Shown one piece after another: positions 7,859-15,718 of a DNA stretch of 32,049 nucleotides. Source of the DNA: Candidatus Pelagibacter communis. GTDB lineage: Bacteria; Pseudomonadota; Alphaproteobacteria; Pelagibacterales; Pelagibacteraceae. The notes below the pieces were generated by a model that had not been told where the DNA came from, searched no databases, and saw only the letters and a list, made by a program, of their open reading frames with translations. The stretch is taken from contig NZ_CVSG01000064.1 of assembly GCF_001179945.1 (NCBI RefSeq), forward strand, positions 1 through 32,049, in the 5' to 3' direction. The translations under genes and the position numbers were made by a program. Within the stretch, counting starts at the first letter, position 1. Every line of letters starts with the position of its first letter.

Positions 7859-9155
7859 AATTAGGTCTACCAACAGAGAAATATTTGATCTTATTTTTTT
7901 TCATTTCCTCTGCAGAATAAAGGTTTCTTAAATCATACACTTTAAAATTTCTTTTTTTAACTATGTTTTTAAAATTAATCGATTTGAATTCATCCCATTC
8001 AGTTAGTAGAATTACTAAATCTGCACCATTGCAATTAGACTTAATATTATTTTTGTAATTACAGTTTTTAATTTTCATAAATTCATTTTTTTCACCAGAA
8101 GGATCATAGTAATTAACTTTTGCTCCTTTTTTGCATAGATAAGGTATCATGCTAAGACTAGTAGAATCTCGCATATCATCAGTATTTGGTTTAAATGTAA
8201 CTCCTAAGAAAGAAATTCTTTTATTTTTTATATTTGAACCCAAGATTTTATGAATTCTTTGAGTGAGTAAATTAACTCTTTCTTTATTAGATTTAATAAC
8301 TGATTTCACAACTGATAGATTTATTTTATATTTCTCTGCGGCAGATACGAGACCTTTTGTATCTTTTGGAAAGCATGAGCCTCCGTATGCTGGGCCAGCA
8401 CGTAAAAACCTACCGCCTATTCTACTATCAGAGCCTATTCCTAGTGAAATATCTTCTATATTAACTCCAGATTTTTCACATAAGTTTGCAAGTTCATTTA
8501 TAAAAGTAATCTTAGTTGCGAGAAAAGCATTTGATGCATATTTTATTAACTCAGCTCCTCTTCTTGAGGTAGTAAAAAATTTTGAACCTTTGTTAATTAC
8601 TGGTGCATAAAGTTTTCTCATAATATTGAAAGTTTTTTTTTCGTTAGATCCTATTACAATTCTATCTGGATATCTAAAATCTCGTATTGCTTCACCCTCT
8701 CTTAAGAATTCAGGATTTGAAATTACTGTAAAAAGTTTTTTCTTTTTTTTTAAAATTTTTTCAATCTCATCACCTGTTCCTACAGGCACAGTAGACTTAG
8801 TAATGATAATTTTTTTTCTTTTTGAATATTTTAATATCTCTTTCGTGCATTTATAAACGAAAGATAAATCAACTTTAATTGATCCTTTTTTTGTAGGAGT
8901 TCCCACGCATATAAAAATTATATCTGATGAGTTTATGGCTCTATCAATATTTGAAGTAAATGAAAGACGTTTGGCTGTAAAATTTTTTTTAATTAATTCA
9001 TCTAATCCTGGTTCATAGATTGGAGAAATTCCAGAGTTGAGTTTCTCTATTTTGTTTTTATTTTTATCAACACAAACAACCTGGTTGCCTATGTCAGCAA
9101 AGCAGACTCCGCTAACTAATCCAACATAACCAGTTCCAATCATACATAATTTCAT
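7851..9155 (-). CDS. ugd: UDP-glucose 6-dehydrogenase
   Basis: 434 residues. It oxidises UDP-glucose to UDP-glucuronate with two NAD+. Rossmann motif IGTGYVGLVSGVCFADIG (6-23), VPVGTGDE (123-130), FLREGEAIRDF (150-160) with YPDRIVIGS, the helix AELIKYASNAFLATK (201-215, conserved Lys and Asn) and catalytic Cys261 in GPAYGGSCFPKDTKGL are all present. It lies one base downstream of galU, which makes its substrate, so the pair supplies UDP-glucuronate for surface polysaccharide or glucuronolipid. The gene is rich in Lys/Asn/Ile, with long A runs. Convergent overlap with the RidA-like gene is 8 bases. The rightward frames at 8263-8610 and 8626-8856 are shadows. Confidence 0.97.
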   Translation of the reverse strand: MKLCMIGTGYVGLVSGVCFADIGNQVVCVDKNKNKIEKLNSGISPIYEPGLDELIKKNFTAKRLSFTSNIDRAINSSDIIFICVGTPTKKGSIKVDLSFVYKCTKEILKYSKRKKIIITKSTVPVGTGDEIEKILKKKKKLFTVISNPEFLREGEAIRDFRYPDRIVIGSNEKKTFNIMRKLYAPVINKGSKFFTTSRRGAELIKYASNAFLATKITFINELANLCEKSGVNIEDISLGIGSDSRIGGRFLRAGPAYGGSCFPKDTKGLVSAAEKYKINLSVVKSVIKSNKERVNLLTQRIHKILGSNIKNKRISFLGVTFKPNTDDMRDSTSLSMIPYLCKKGAKVNYYDPSGEKNEFMKIKNCNYKNNIKSNCNGADLVILLTEWDEFKSINFKNIVKKRNFKVYDLRNLYSAEEMKKNKIKYFSVGRPNSI

Positions 9156-9971
9156 TTAATTTCCCTTAGATATTTGAATTCCTGAATTTATATATCCACT
9201 TAAAGTTCCACAATCTAAATATCTGCCCTTAAAAATATTTCCGTAAAATTTATACTCTTTTTTAATTAAACTTCTAATTGCGTCAGTAATATGTATTTCT
9301 CCTCCTTGGCCAGGTTTTAATTTTTTAATTTCACTAAAAATTTTTGTTGGCAATATATATCTTCCAATAATTGCAAAATTTGATGGCGCTTTTTTGATGC
9401 TAGGTTTCTCTACAACATCTTTAATTCGAAAATAGCTTTTTTTTTTATTTTGGATTGATAAAATTCCCCATCTTGACACTGTTTTTCTCTCTACTCTTTT
9501 TGTAGCGATTATAGAACCTTTAGTTTTTTTATGTAGACGTATCATTTCTTTTGAACAATTGTTTTTTATTATTAAGTCATCAGGTAAAAGCATTAAGAAA
9601 TATTTACTTTTAATTAATTTTTGGCATTTTAAAACTGCATCGCCAGTACCTTTTGGCTTATTTTGATAAACAAATTTTATCATTTTTTGATATTTTTTTA
9701 TTTTTTTATATTCTCCAATTAGTCTTTTATCTTTCTTCTTTTTTATTATCTTTTTATAAAAACTGTCATTAAAAAAATATTTTTTAATCGAAAGTTTTTT
9801 TTTTGAAATTATAAATATAAATTCCTTTACACCTGCTTCAATGCATTCATCTAATATATATTGTAAATTAGGTTTACCATTGATGGGCATTAACTCTTTT
9901 GGCATTACACTTGTCAAAGGAAGCAATCTAGTTCCTAAACCTGCTAATGGAATTATGGCTTGTTTTATCAT
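9156..9971 (-). CDS. galU: UTP--glucose-1-phosphate uridylyltransferase
   Basis: 271 residues, slightly shorter than typical bacterial GalU (about 290-300). It makes UDP-glucose from UTP and glucose-1-phosphate. N-terminal nucleotide-binding signature PLAGLGTRLLPLTSVMPKEL (8-27), PINGKPNLQYILDE (29-42), LLPDDLI, VVEKPS and GGEIHITDAI match the family. Upstream partner of ugd, with one base between them. It faces panC across a 38-base divergent gap; a TAATAT -10-like hexamer on its strand (9986-9981) lies 9 bases before the ATG, so the leader would be very short. The central part (about residues 57-100) is very lysine-rich. Confidence 0.95.
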   Translation of the reverse strand: MIKQAIIPLAGLGTRLLPLTSVMPKELMPINGKPNLQYILDECIEAGVKEFIFIISKKKLSIKKYFFNDSFYKKIIKKKKDKRLIGEYKKIKKYQKMIKFVYQNKPKGTGDAVLKCQKLIKSKYFLMLLPDDLIIKNNCSKEMIRLHKKTKGSIIATKRVERKTVSRWGILSIQNKKKSYFRIKDVVEKPSIKKAPSNFAIIGRYILPTKIFSEIKKLKPGQGGEIHITDAIRSLIKKEYKFYGNIFKGRYLDCGTLSGYINSGIQISKGN

Positions 9972-10009
9972 ATGATTCTTATATTAGTTATTATCATTGC
10001 TTTATAGAA

Positions 10010-10825
10010 ATGAAAATATTTAAAGATAAACATACCCTTCAGAAAGAGATCTTAAAAACTAAAGGGATATCATTTGTGCCAACAATGGGCGCATTACATA
10101 AAGGGCATATTTCATTGATCAAAAAATCTAAGAAATCTAGGTTAAAAACTTTAGTATCTATTTTTGTGAACCCCAAACAGTTTCAAAAAAAAAGAGATTT
10201 TAGAAACTATCCTAGAAAAACAACACAGGATATTAAACTGTTAAAAAAATTGAAAATCAATTACCTATATATTCCAACATCAAATGACATATACGGATTT
10301 AAACCTAGAAACAAAATTTTCTTAGATAAATCATCAAAAAAATTATGTGGTAAATTTAGAAAAGGCCATTTTGAAGGTGTATTAAACGTAGTAAACAGGT
10401 TTATAGAAATAATTAGACCTAAATATATATATTTAGGGAAAAAAGATTATCAGCAACTTTTTTTAATTAAAAGACACATAGAAAAAAGAAAGATCAAATC
10501 TCGAATAATTGAATGTGAAACTATTAGAGAAAATAATGGAGTAGCTTGTTCATCGAGAAATTCTAAACTGAGTAAAAATCAAATTAAAGTTGCATCAAAT
10601 ATTCATAATTATCTTAGAAACTTAAAGAAAAAAATAAGAAAAAATTATAATTTATTTAATACAAATGAAATAAAAAAAGATTTATTAAATTTAGGTGCAA
10701 ATAAAATAGATTATGTAGAAAATTATAATATTAAAAATTTTAAAAGAATAATAAAATCGGATAAAAATTTTAATTTATTTTTTGCATATTACATCAAAAA
10801 TATAAGATTAATCGATAATATCTAA
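10010..10825 (+). CDS. panC: Pantothenate synthetase
   Basis: 271 residues from the ATG at 10010; the open frame continues upstream to 9947, but that stretch overlaps galU and lacks family similarity. It condenses pantoate and beta-alanine with ATP. Motifs: TMGALHKGHISLI (25-37, HIGH-like), IFVNPKQF (51-58), RKGHFEGVLNVVNRF (117-131), LGKKDYQQL (142-150) and ACSSRNSKLS (179-188, KMSKS-like loop). The C-terminal third is extremely Lys/Asn/Ile-rich and less conserved, but the core motifs look functional. Single rightward gene between galU (divergent) and mgtE (convergent, 4-base overlap). No panB or panD is nearby. Confidence 0.94.
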   Translation: MKIFKDKHTLQKEILKTKGISFVPTMGALHKGHISLIKKSKKSRLKTLVSIFVNPKQFQKKRDFRNYPRKTTQDIKLLKKLKINYLYIPTSNDIYGFKPRNKIFLDKSSKKLCGKFRKGHFEGVLNVVNRFIEIIRPKYIYLGKKDYQQLFLIKRHIEKRKIKSRIIECETIRENNGVACSSRNSKLSKNQIKVASNIHNYLRNLKKKIRKNYNLFNTNEIKKDLLNLGANKIDYVENYNIKNFKRIIKSDKNFNLFFAYYIKNIRLIDNI

Positions 10826-12201
10826 TTAAGAAAATAAAAAGATCCTAGACCTAGAAAAGAGAGAAAGCCAATAACATCTGTAATAGTTGTTACAAAAACA
10901 CTTGATGCTAAAGCAGGATCGACATTTAATTTTTTAAGCGAAACTGGAACTAAAATTCCAAATAAGCCTGCAACAATCATATTTAAGATCATTGAAATTC
11001 CTATTAATAGAGAAAGATTTAGTTCTTTAAACCATAATTGAACTATTATTGCAGTGATTATTGCAAAAATAATACCGTTTAAAATACCTATTAGAAATTC
11101 CTTTCCAACAACACGATTAAAATTACTTTTTGATAATTCTTTTGTAGCTATAGCACGTATTGTAACTGCTAACGTTTGCATACCAGCATTCCCTCCCATT
11201 GATGCTACTATTGGCATTAAAAAAGCTAAAGCAACCATCTGTTCTATTGATGCACCAAAGAAACTAATTACCCAAGTTGCAAGCAAAGCAGTAAACAAAT
11301 TTAATAATAACCAGTTAAATCTTCTTTTAGTTTTAAGCATTACACTATCAGTAATTTCCTCATCTCCTACCCCCGCTAAACGTAATGCGTCTTCCTCGGC
11401 TTCTTCTTGAACAACAGTAACAACATCATCTGCTGTAATCATTCCAACTAGTTTATTTTCTTTATTCACTACTCCTGCAGAAACCAAGTTATAGTTTTCA
11501 AAAGTAAGACCAACTTCTTCTTTATCCATATTAACTGAGATTAAAACTGGCATTTCCCTCATTATAGAACTCATTTTTAAGTCCCTAGATGTTCTCAAAA
11601 CTCTTGAAGAAGGAACAGTTCCGATGGGTTTAAAGTCATTGTCTACAATAAATATTTCTAAGAATTCTTCTGGTAGATCTTTATTTTCTCTAAGATAATC
11701 TATAGTCTGACCGACAGTCCAATTACTAGGAACAGCTGTGAATTCTCTTTGCATTATTCTTGCTGCGGAGTCTTCTGGATAACTTAGCCCCTCTTGTAAG
11801 AGAAACTTATCTTTTGGAGGAAGTTTTTCTAAAACTTTTTCTTTTATTTCTTTAGATAAATTTTCAAGAATTTTTATTGCATTATCTGACTCTAAACGCT
11901 TTATTATTTTAATTAAAGACTCGATAGACAGTAATTGCAAAACCTCGCTTTGAATGGACTCGTTTAATTCAATGAATATCTCTGGATCAATATTAAAAGA
12001 CTCAATCTCAATAAGCTTTGTTCTTGTATCCGGATTTAAATTTTCAATTAAATTAGCTACATCAGCTTCATGAAGATCTTTAAGTGTTTGATTGATAAAC
12101 TCAACGTTTCGTTTCTCAATATTTTGAGTGAAAGTGTTGATAAACTCTTTATTAAAATCTAAGTTGACTTTTTTTGTTTCAGTAGATTTTGGTAAAGCCA
12201 T
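10822..12201 (-). CDS. mgtE: MgtE-family magnesium transporter
   Basis: 459 residues, inner-membrane Mg2+ channel/transporter. Architecture: MgtE N-terminal helical repeat domain (about 25-135), two CBS modules (about 145-200 and 210-265; ITADDVV at 255-261), a connecting helix, then about five membrane segments (about 295-459). The pore region retains LMPIVASMGGNAGMQTLAV and NVDPALASSVFVTTITDVIG, the latter with D428 and D442, in the region of the channel's Mg2+-binding aspartate. CBS domains normally sense Mg2+ and gate the pore. The 60-base gap to divergent lipB leaves no room for a Mg2+ riboswitch. Its stop overlaps that of panC by 4 bases. Composition is more ordinary than in the surrounding genes. 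Confidence 0.96.
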   Translation of the reverse strand: MALPKSTETKKVNLDFNKEFINTFTQNIEKRNVEFINQTLKDLHEADVANLIENLNPDTRTKLIEIESFNIDPEIFIELNESIQSEVLQLLSIESLIKIIKRLESDNAIKILENLSKEIKEKVLEKLPPKDKFLLQEGLSYPEDSAARIMQREFTAVPSNWTVGQTIDYLRENKDLPEEFLEIFIVDNDFKPIGTVPSSRVLRTSRDLKMSSIMREMPVLISVNMDKEEVGLTFENYNLVSAGVVNKENKLVGMITADDVVTVVQEEAEEDALRLAGVGDEEITDSVMLKTKRRFNWLLLNLFTALLATWVISFFGASIEQMVALAFLMPIVASMGGNAGMQTLAVTIRAIATKELSKSNFNRVVGKEFLIGILNGIIFAIITAIIVQLWFKELNLSLLIGISMILNMIVAGLFGILVPVSLKKLNVDPALASSVFVTTITDVIGFLSFLGLGSFYFLN

Positions 12202-12224
12202 AAATGCCTCTTTAAGTTTTTTTG

Positions 12225-12237
12225 AGACTATTAGTCT
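12225..12237. promoter_or_regulatory. Inverted repeat in the mgtE/lipB divergent gap
   Basis: AGACTA-T-TAGTCT is a perfect 6-base dyad with a one-base centre, placed between the divergent mgtE and lipB starts. TATAAA-like bases follow it on the lipB side (from 12238). It could be an operator or chance in AT-rich DNA. Confidence 0.25.
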
Positions 12238-12261
12238 ATAAAATGGTAAAATTCAATTTAA

Positions 12262-12873
12262 ATGAGTATAGAAATTAAAATCAGCAAAAAACGTATATCC
12301 TACGAAACGGCGATGCTTTTTCTCAATAAAAGAGTAGAGCAAGTAAAAAATGGTAAAAAAAGAGAATTATTATGGATCTTAGAGCATCCAACAACTTATA
12401 CTGCTGGAGTTAGATTTAATAAAAAAGAAATATTAGATAAAAAAATTGAAATAATTCAAACAAATAGAGGAGGTAAAATAACTCTTCATAACCCTGGTCA
12501 AAAAATTGTTTACTTTGTAATTAATCTTAATAATAGGAAAAAAGATATAAGAAAATTTATAAGTGCAATTGAAAATAGTATAATTCAGTTTTTAAAGATT
12601 TATAAAATTAAAGCTAAAAAAGATAAAAAAAATATTGGTATTTGGGTAGACTCAAAAAAAATTGCTGCGATTGGTATAAGAGTATCGAGATGGATTGCGT
12701 ATCACGGGTGTTCAATAAATATTTCGAATAATTTAGAGAAATATCTTAAAATTATTCCTTGTGGCTTAAGTAATAAAAAAGTCACTTCGGTATTAAAAGA
12801 AAGAAAAATTAAAATAAATAATTATGAAAATAAGTTAGCTGAAATTTTTACAAAAAATATAAAAGAAATTTAA
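12262..12873 (+). CDS. lipB: Octanoyltransferase (lipoate biosynthesis)
   Basis: 203 residues. It moves octanoate from acyl carrier protein to the lipoyl domains of 2-oxoacid dehydrogenases. Family motifs: LEHPTTYTAGVRF (40-52), NRGGKITLHNPGQKIVY (68-84), KIAAIGIRVSRWIAYHG (133-149, with the catalytic Lys133) and the acyl-accepting Cys167 in IIPCGL, followed by KKVTSV. The usual RGGxxTxHGPGQ motif has Asn in place of the Gly after His. Divergent from mgtE, convergent with rluC (4-base stop overlap). lipA is not in the window. Strong Lys/Ile bias. Confidence 0.95.
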   Translation: MSIEIKISKKRISYETAMLFLNKRVEQVKNGKKRELLWILEHPTTYTAGVRFNKKEILDKKIEIIQTNRGGKITLHNPGQKIVYFVINLNNRKKDIRKFISAIENSIIQFLKIYKIKAKKDKKNIGIWVDSKKIAAIGIRVSRWIAYHGCSINISNNLEKYLKIIPCGLSNKKVTSVLKERKIKINNYENKLAEIFTKNIKEI

Positions 12874-13769
12874 ATTTTTTTTTTAAGAAAATCTTCAAAT
12901 ATATTATCATAATTTGCTTTAAAATTATATTGAACATTATTTATCATGAACTTAATCCTATAAGCATGAAGCATTAGACTTTTAATTTTAATTCGCTTTC
13001 TATTATTTAGAAAATATTTATCGTCTCCGACTATAGGACATCCTATATTTAATAATTGCTTACGTAGTTGATGTTTTCTTCCTGTTATTGGATTGAGCTC
13101 TAAAAATGTATAATCTTCATTCGATTTAATTATTCTTAGATTTGAGATAGCTTTTTGAGTAATTTTTTTATTATTCTCGAAATAAATCAGATTATCTCTC
13201 ATAATTTTAATTGATTTATTAACTTTTCCATACACAATTGCCAAATAGGTTTTGTGAATTTTTCTGATTCTAAACAATGATGTAAAAAGTTGAGCAAATT
13301 TTCTATTTTTAGCAATTATTAGGACTCCTGAGGTTTCTTTATCTAGTCTATGAACAATAAAAGGCTTAGAGTTTTCAAAATATTTTGTATTTTTAAGAAT
13401 ATCAATTATATTTTTTAGTGATTTGGTTCCTGATTGAACTGGTATACCTGTTGGTTTGTTTATTACTATAAAATTTTCATTATCTTCTAAAACATATTTG
13501 TCATAAGACCCTATCTCCCTTTTTTTTGGCAAATACTTAATCTTTTTTTTCTCATTTGTGGGTTTAAATCTATTGATATCAAAAATCTCAACTAAATCTC
13601 CCGTTTGTAATCTATAAGATGATTTAGTTTTTTTTTTATTAATTTTAATTTTATTATTTCTTATAATTTTCTCTATTAAAGAGTGTGGTAAGTTTATTAT
13701 CTTTTGTTTAAACCACTTGTCTAGACGCGAGTTATTAAAATCTTCATCAACAGTAAAAGATTTGCGCAT
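12870..13769 (-). CDS. rluC: Large-subunit pseudouridine synthase, RluC/RluD family
   Basis: 299 residues. An S4-like RNA-binding domain at about 10-70 (FNNSRLDKWFKQ, with GDLVEIF) precedes the RluA-family catalytic domain, with IVINKPTGIPVQSG (101-114) and HRLDKETSGVLIIAKN (from 140), in which D143 is the catalytic aspartate. ITGRKHQLRKQLLNIGCPIVGDDKYF is the usual C-terminal block. The S4 domain and the QSGTKSL segment favour RluC (23S rRNA uridines near the peptidyl transferase centre) over RluD, though not decisively. Starts 10 bases after rplQ in the same direction, so it is probably the last gene of the ribosomal transcript. Very Lys/Ile-rich; the 3' end contains an A10 run. Confidence 0.92.
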   Translation of the reverse strand: MRKSFTVDEDFNNSRLDKWFKQKIINLPHSLIEKIIRNNKIKINKKKTKSSYRLQTGDLVEIFDINRFKPTNEKKKIKYLPKKREIGSYDKYVLEDNENFIVINKPTGIPVQSGTKSLKNIIDILKNTKYFENSKPFIVHRLDKETSGVLIIAKNRKFAQLFTSLFRIRKIHKTYLAIVYGKVNKSIKIMRDNLIYFENNKKITQKAISNLRIIKSNEDYTFLELNPITGRKHQLRKQLLNIGCPIVGDDKYFLNNRKRIKIKSLMLHAYRIKFMINNVQYNFKANYDNIFEDFLKKKI

Positions 13770-13779
13770 GTAAGCTGAA

Positions 13780-14229
13780 TTATTTGCTTGCTACTTTTTG
13801 TTTAGTTTCAGGTTCTTTTGATTTTTCTTTAGTTTCAATCTTCTTAGGTTTATCAATTTTTTTTGCCTCTGGGTTTCTATCAACTAATTCAATAACAGCC
13901 ATAGGTGCATCATCTCCAGTTCTAAAGCCAGCTTTTAATACTCTTGAATAGCCACCTTTCCTTGAACTGTATCTTTTAGATAGTTCATTGAAAACTTTTG
14001 TGACAGATTTTTTATCTTGAAGTTTTGAAAAAAGCCTTTTTTTGTTACTTAAATCATTTTTTTTACCAATAGTTATAACTTTATCTATTTGAGGTTTTAG
14101 CTCTTTAGCTTTAGGAAGAGTGGTAACTATTTGTTCATATTTAATTAATGAATTTAGCATGTTCTTAAATAATGCTTTTCTGTGCTCGCTTGTTTTGTTT
14201 AATTTTCTATAACCAATACCGTGTCTCAT
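13780..14229 (-). CDS. rplQ: 50S ribosomal protein L17
   Basis: 149 residues. The conserved core is [20 protein letters not shown] at the N-terminus, followed by [18 protein letters not shown] and [24 protein letters not shown]. After about residue 120 it carries a charged Lys/Glu/Pro-rich tail that E. coli L17 lacks in this form; such tails are common in alphaproteobacteria. L17 binds near the peptide exit tunnel. The start shares a base with the rpoA stop (TAATG), giving the classic rpoA-rplQ end of the alpha operon, followed here by rluC. Confidence 0.97.
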   Translation of the reverse strand: MRHGIGYRKLNKTSEHRKALFKNMLNSLIKYEQIVTTLPKAKELKPQIDKVITIGKKNDLSNKKRLFSKLQDKKSVTKVFNELSKRYSSRKGGYSRVLKAGFRTGDDAPMAVIELVDRNPEAKKIDKPKKIETKEKSKEPETKQKVASK

Positions 14230-15263
14230 TAGTAATTATTTTCCTCTAATTTCTTAGATAATTCTGCAATATTGTCAGGTGGCCAATTAGGAATTTCCAT
14301 GCCTAAATATAAAGACATTGTATTTAAGACCTCTTTTATTTCATTCAAAGATTTTCTTCCAAAATTAGGTGTTCTTAACATTTCTGGCTCAGTCTTTTGG
14401 ACTAAGTCTCCAATATAAATGATATTATCATTTTTTAAACAATTCATAGATCTAACTGATAATTCCAGCTCCTCAACTCTCTTTAGCAAATTCCTATTGA
14501 ACTCAGGTTCTGAGGATTTCACTTCTTTTACAACTTCTTGAGGATCCTCAAAATTAACAAACATTGATAACTGATCCTGGAAAATCCTAGCAGAATAAGC
14601 TATAGCATCCTCTGCATCAACAGTACCATTCGTTTCAACAGTCATAATTAATTTATCGTAATCTAATGCACTACCTGCTCTAGTGTTCTCTACCGAGAAT
14701 GAAACTTTTTTTACTGGGCTAAAAAGAGAGTCTATTGAAATTAAGCCTAATGGGCTATCCTCAGTTTTGTTTTTAGGAGCCTGGACATAACCTTTGCCTG
14801 TGTCTACCATTAATTCCATATGAAAATTGGTTTTTTCATCTAAATTACAAATGGTTTGATCGGGATTAAGAATTTCTATCTCAGGAACTAAAGTTATATC
14901 TTTAGCTTTAACTTCTTTTGGGCCTTTAATATCTAATATTATTTTTTTTGGACTTGAAGAAGAAGATTTGATAGCTAAATTTTTAACATTTAACACTATG
15001 TCTGTAACATCTTCTCTTACACCTTTTATTGATGAAAACTCATGTAATACTCCGTCAATTTGGATTGCTGTAACAGCAGCACCTTGAATAGATGATAACA
15101 ATATTCTTCTTAAAGAATTTCCAATAGTTTGCCCAAATCCTTTCTCTAAAGGTTCTGCAACTACCTTGGCAATTGTTTTATCATCATTGCTTGTAATGTC
15201 TAATTTATTTGGTTTAATTAATGCTTTCCAGTTCTTATCTATTACATTTGTTGTTGTTTGCAT
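14229..15263 (-). CDS. rpoA: RNA polymerase alpha subunit
   Basis: 344 residues. The N-terminal assembly domain contains [20 protein letters not shown] (about 38-57) and the dimerisation segments; after a linker near 235-255 the C-terminal domain has [20 protein letters not shown] and [16 protein letters not shown], the helix-hairpin surface that contacts UP elements and activators. The conserved Arg (RSMNC) equivalent to E. coli R265 is present. Follows rpsK with no gap (TAA then ATG). A clear Shine-Dalgarno lies inside the last rpsK codons. rpsD, which separates rpsK and rpoA in E. coli, is absent, as usual in alphaproteobacteria. Confidence 0.98.
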   Translation of the reverse strand: MQTTTNVIDKNWKALIKPNKLDITSNDDKTIAKVVAEPLEKGFGQTIGNSLRRILLSSIQGAAVTAIQIDGVLHEFSSIKGVREDVTDIVLNVKNLAIKSSSSSPKKIILDIKGPKEVKAKDITLVPEIEILNPDQTICNLDEKTNFHMELMVDTGKGYVQAPKNKTEDSPLGLISIDSLFSPVKKVSFSVENTRAGSALDYDKLIMTVETNGTVDAEDAIAYSARIFQDQLSMFVNFEDPQEVVKEVKSSEPEFNRNLLKRVEELELSVRSMNCLKNDNIIYIGDLVQKTEPEMLRTPNFGRKSLNEIKEVLNTMSLYLGMEIPNWPPDNIAELSKKLEENNY

Positions 15264-15707
15264 TTATACTCTCCTTCTTTTTGGTGGTCTTGCTCCGTTA
15301 TGTGGCATTGGTGTTGTATCTTTTATTGATAAAATTTTAAATCCCTTTGATTGTAAAGACCTCAACGCAGTCTCTCTACCAGATCCAGGGCCTTTAACTT
15401 GAACTGTTAATGTTCTCATACCTTGTTCATACGCTTTTGCGCCCGCATCATCAGCTGCAATTTGCGCAGCATATGGAGTTGATTTTCTCGAGCCTTTAAA
15501 GCCTTTAGCTCCAGCGGATGACCATGAGACAACATTTCCATTTTCGTCAGATATAGAAATAATTGTATTGTTAAAAGTTGAGTAAACGTAAGCTATACCA
15601 GTTGTAATATTTTTTTTTACTTTTTTCTTTTTTTTAAAAGATGAAACTTTTTTAACCTCTATTTTTTTATCAATTTTTTTATCTTTATTTTCATCTTTTT
15701 TTTTCAT
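15264..15707 (-). CDS. rpsK: 30S ribosomal protein S11
   Basis: 147 residues compared with 129 in E. coli. The extra length is a lysine-rich N-terminal extension of about 18 residues ([20 protein letters not shown]) before the conserved [18 protein letters not shown]. Core motifs [20 protein letters not shown] and the C-terminal [15 protein letters not shown] are standard. S11 sits on the platform and contacts mRNA near the Shine-Dalgarno helix. It lies 11 bases after rpsM. No internal Met offers a shorter start before the conserved core, so the extension is probably real. Confidence 0.97.
   Translation of the reverse strand: MKKKDENKDKKIDKKIEVKKVSSFKKKKKVKKNITTGIAYVYSTFNNTIISISDENGNVVSWSSAGAKGFKGSRKSTPYAAQIAADDAGAKAYEQGMRTLTVQVKGPGSGRETALRSLQSKGFKILSIKDTTPMPHNGARPPKRRRV
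15271..15276 (-). promoter_or_regulatory. Shine-Dalgarno of rpoA inside rpsK
   Basis: AAGGAG on the minus strand, 7 bases before the rpoA ATG, formed by the Arg-Arg codons at the end of rpsK (RRRV). Stronger than most start sites in this window, fitting the need for high RpoA output. Confidence 0.7.
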
Positions 15708-15718
15708 TTTATTCGTGC

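Noticed and set aside
8263-8856. Two rightward frames inside ugd
   Set aside because: Antisense of a well-conserved coding sequence with no family features of their own.
9947-10009. Upstream extension of the panC frame (21 extra residues)
   Set aside because: It overlaps galU and the divergent gap and has no family similarity; MKIFKDKHTL at 10010 is the expected N-terminus.
12202-12261. Magnesium riboswitch upstream of mgtE
   Set aside because: The gap is only 60 bases and shared with lipB; no M-box-size structure can fit.
12866-12884. Intrinsic terminator between lipB and rluC
   Set aside because: There is a T10 run (12875-12884) but no GC-rich stem before it; it is coding sequence for the lysines at the end of RluC.
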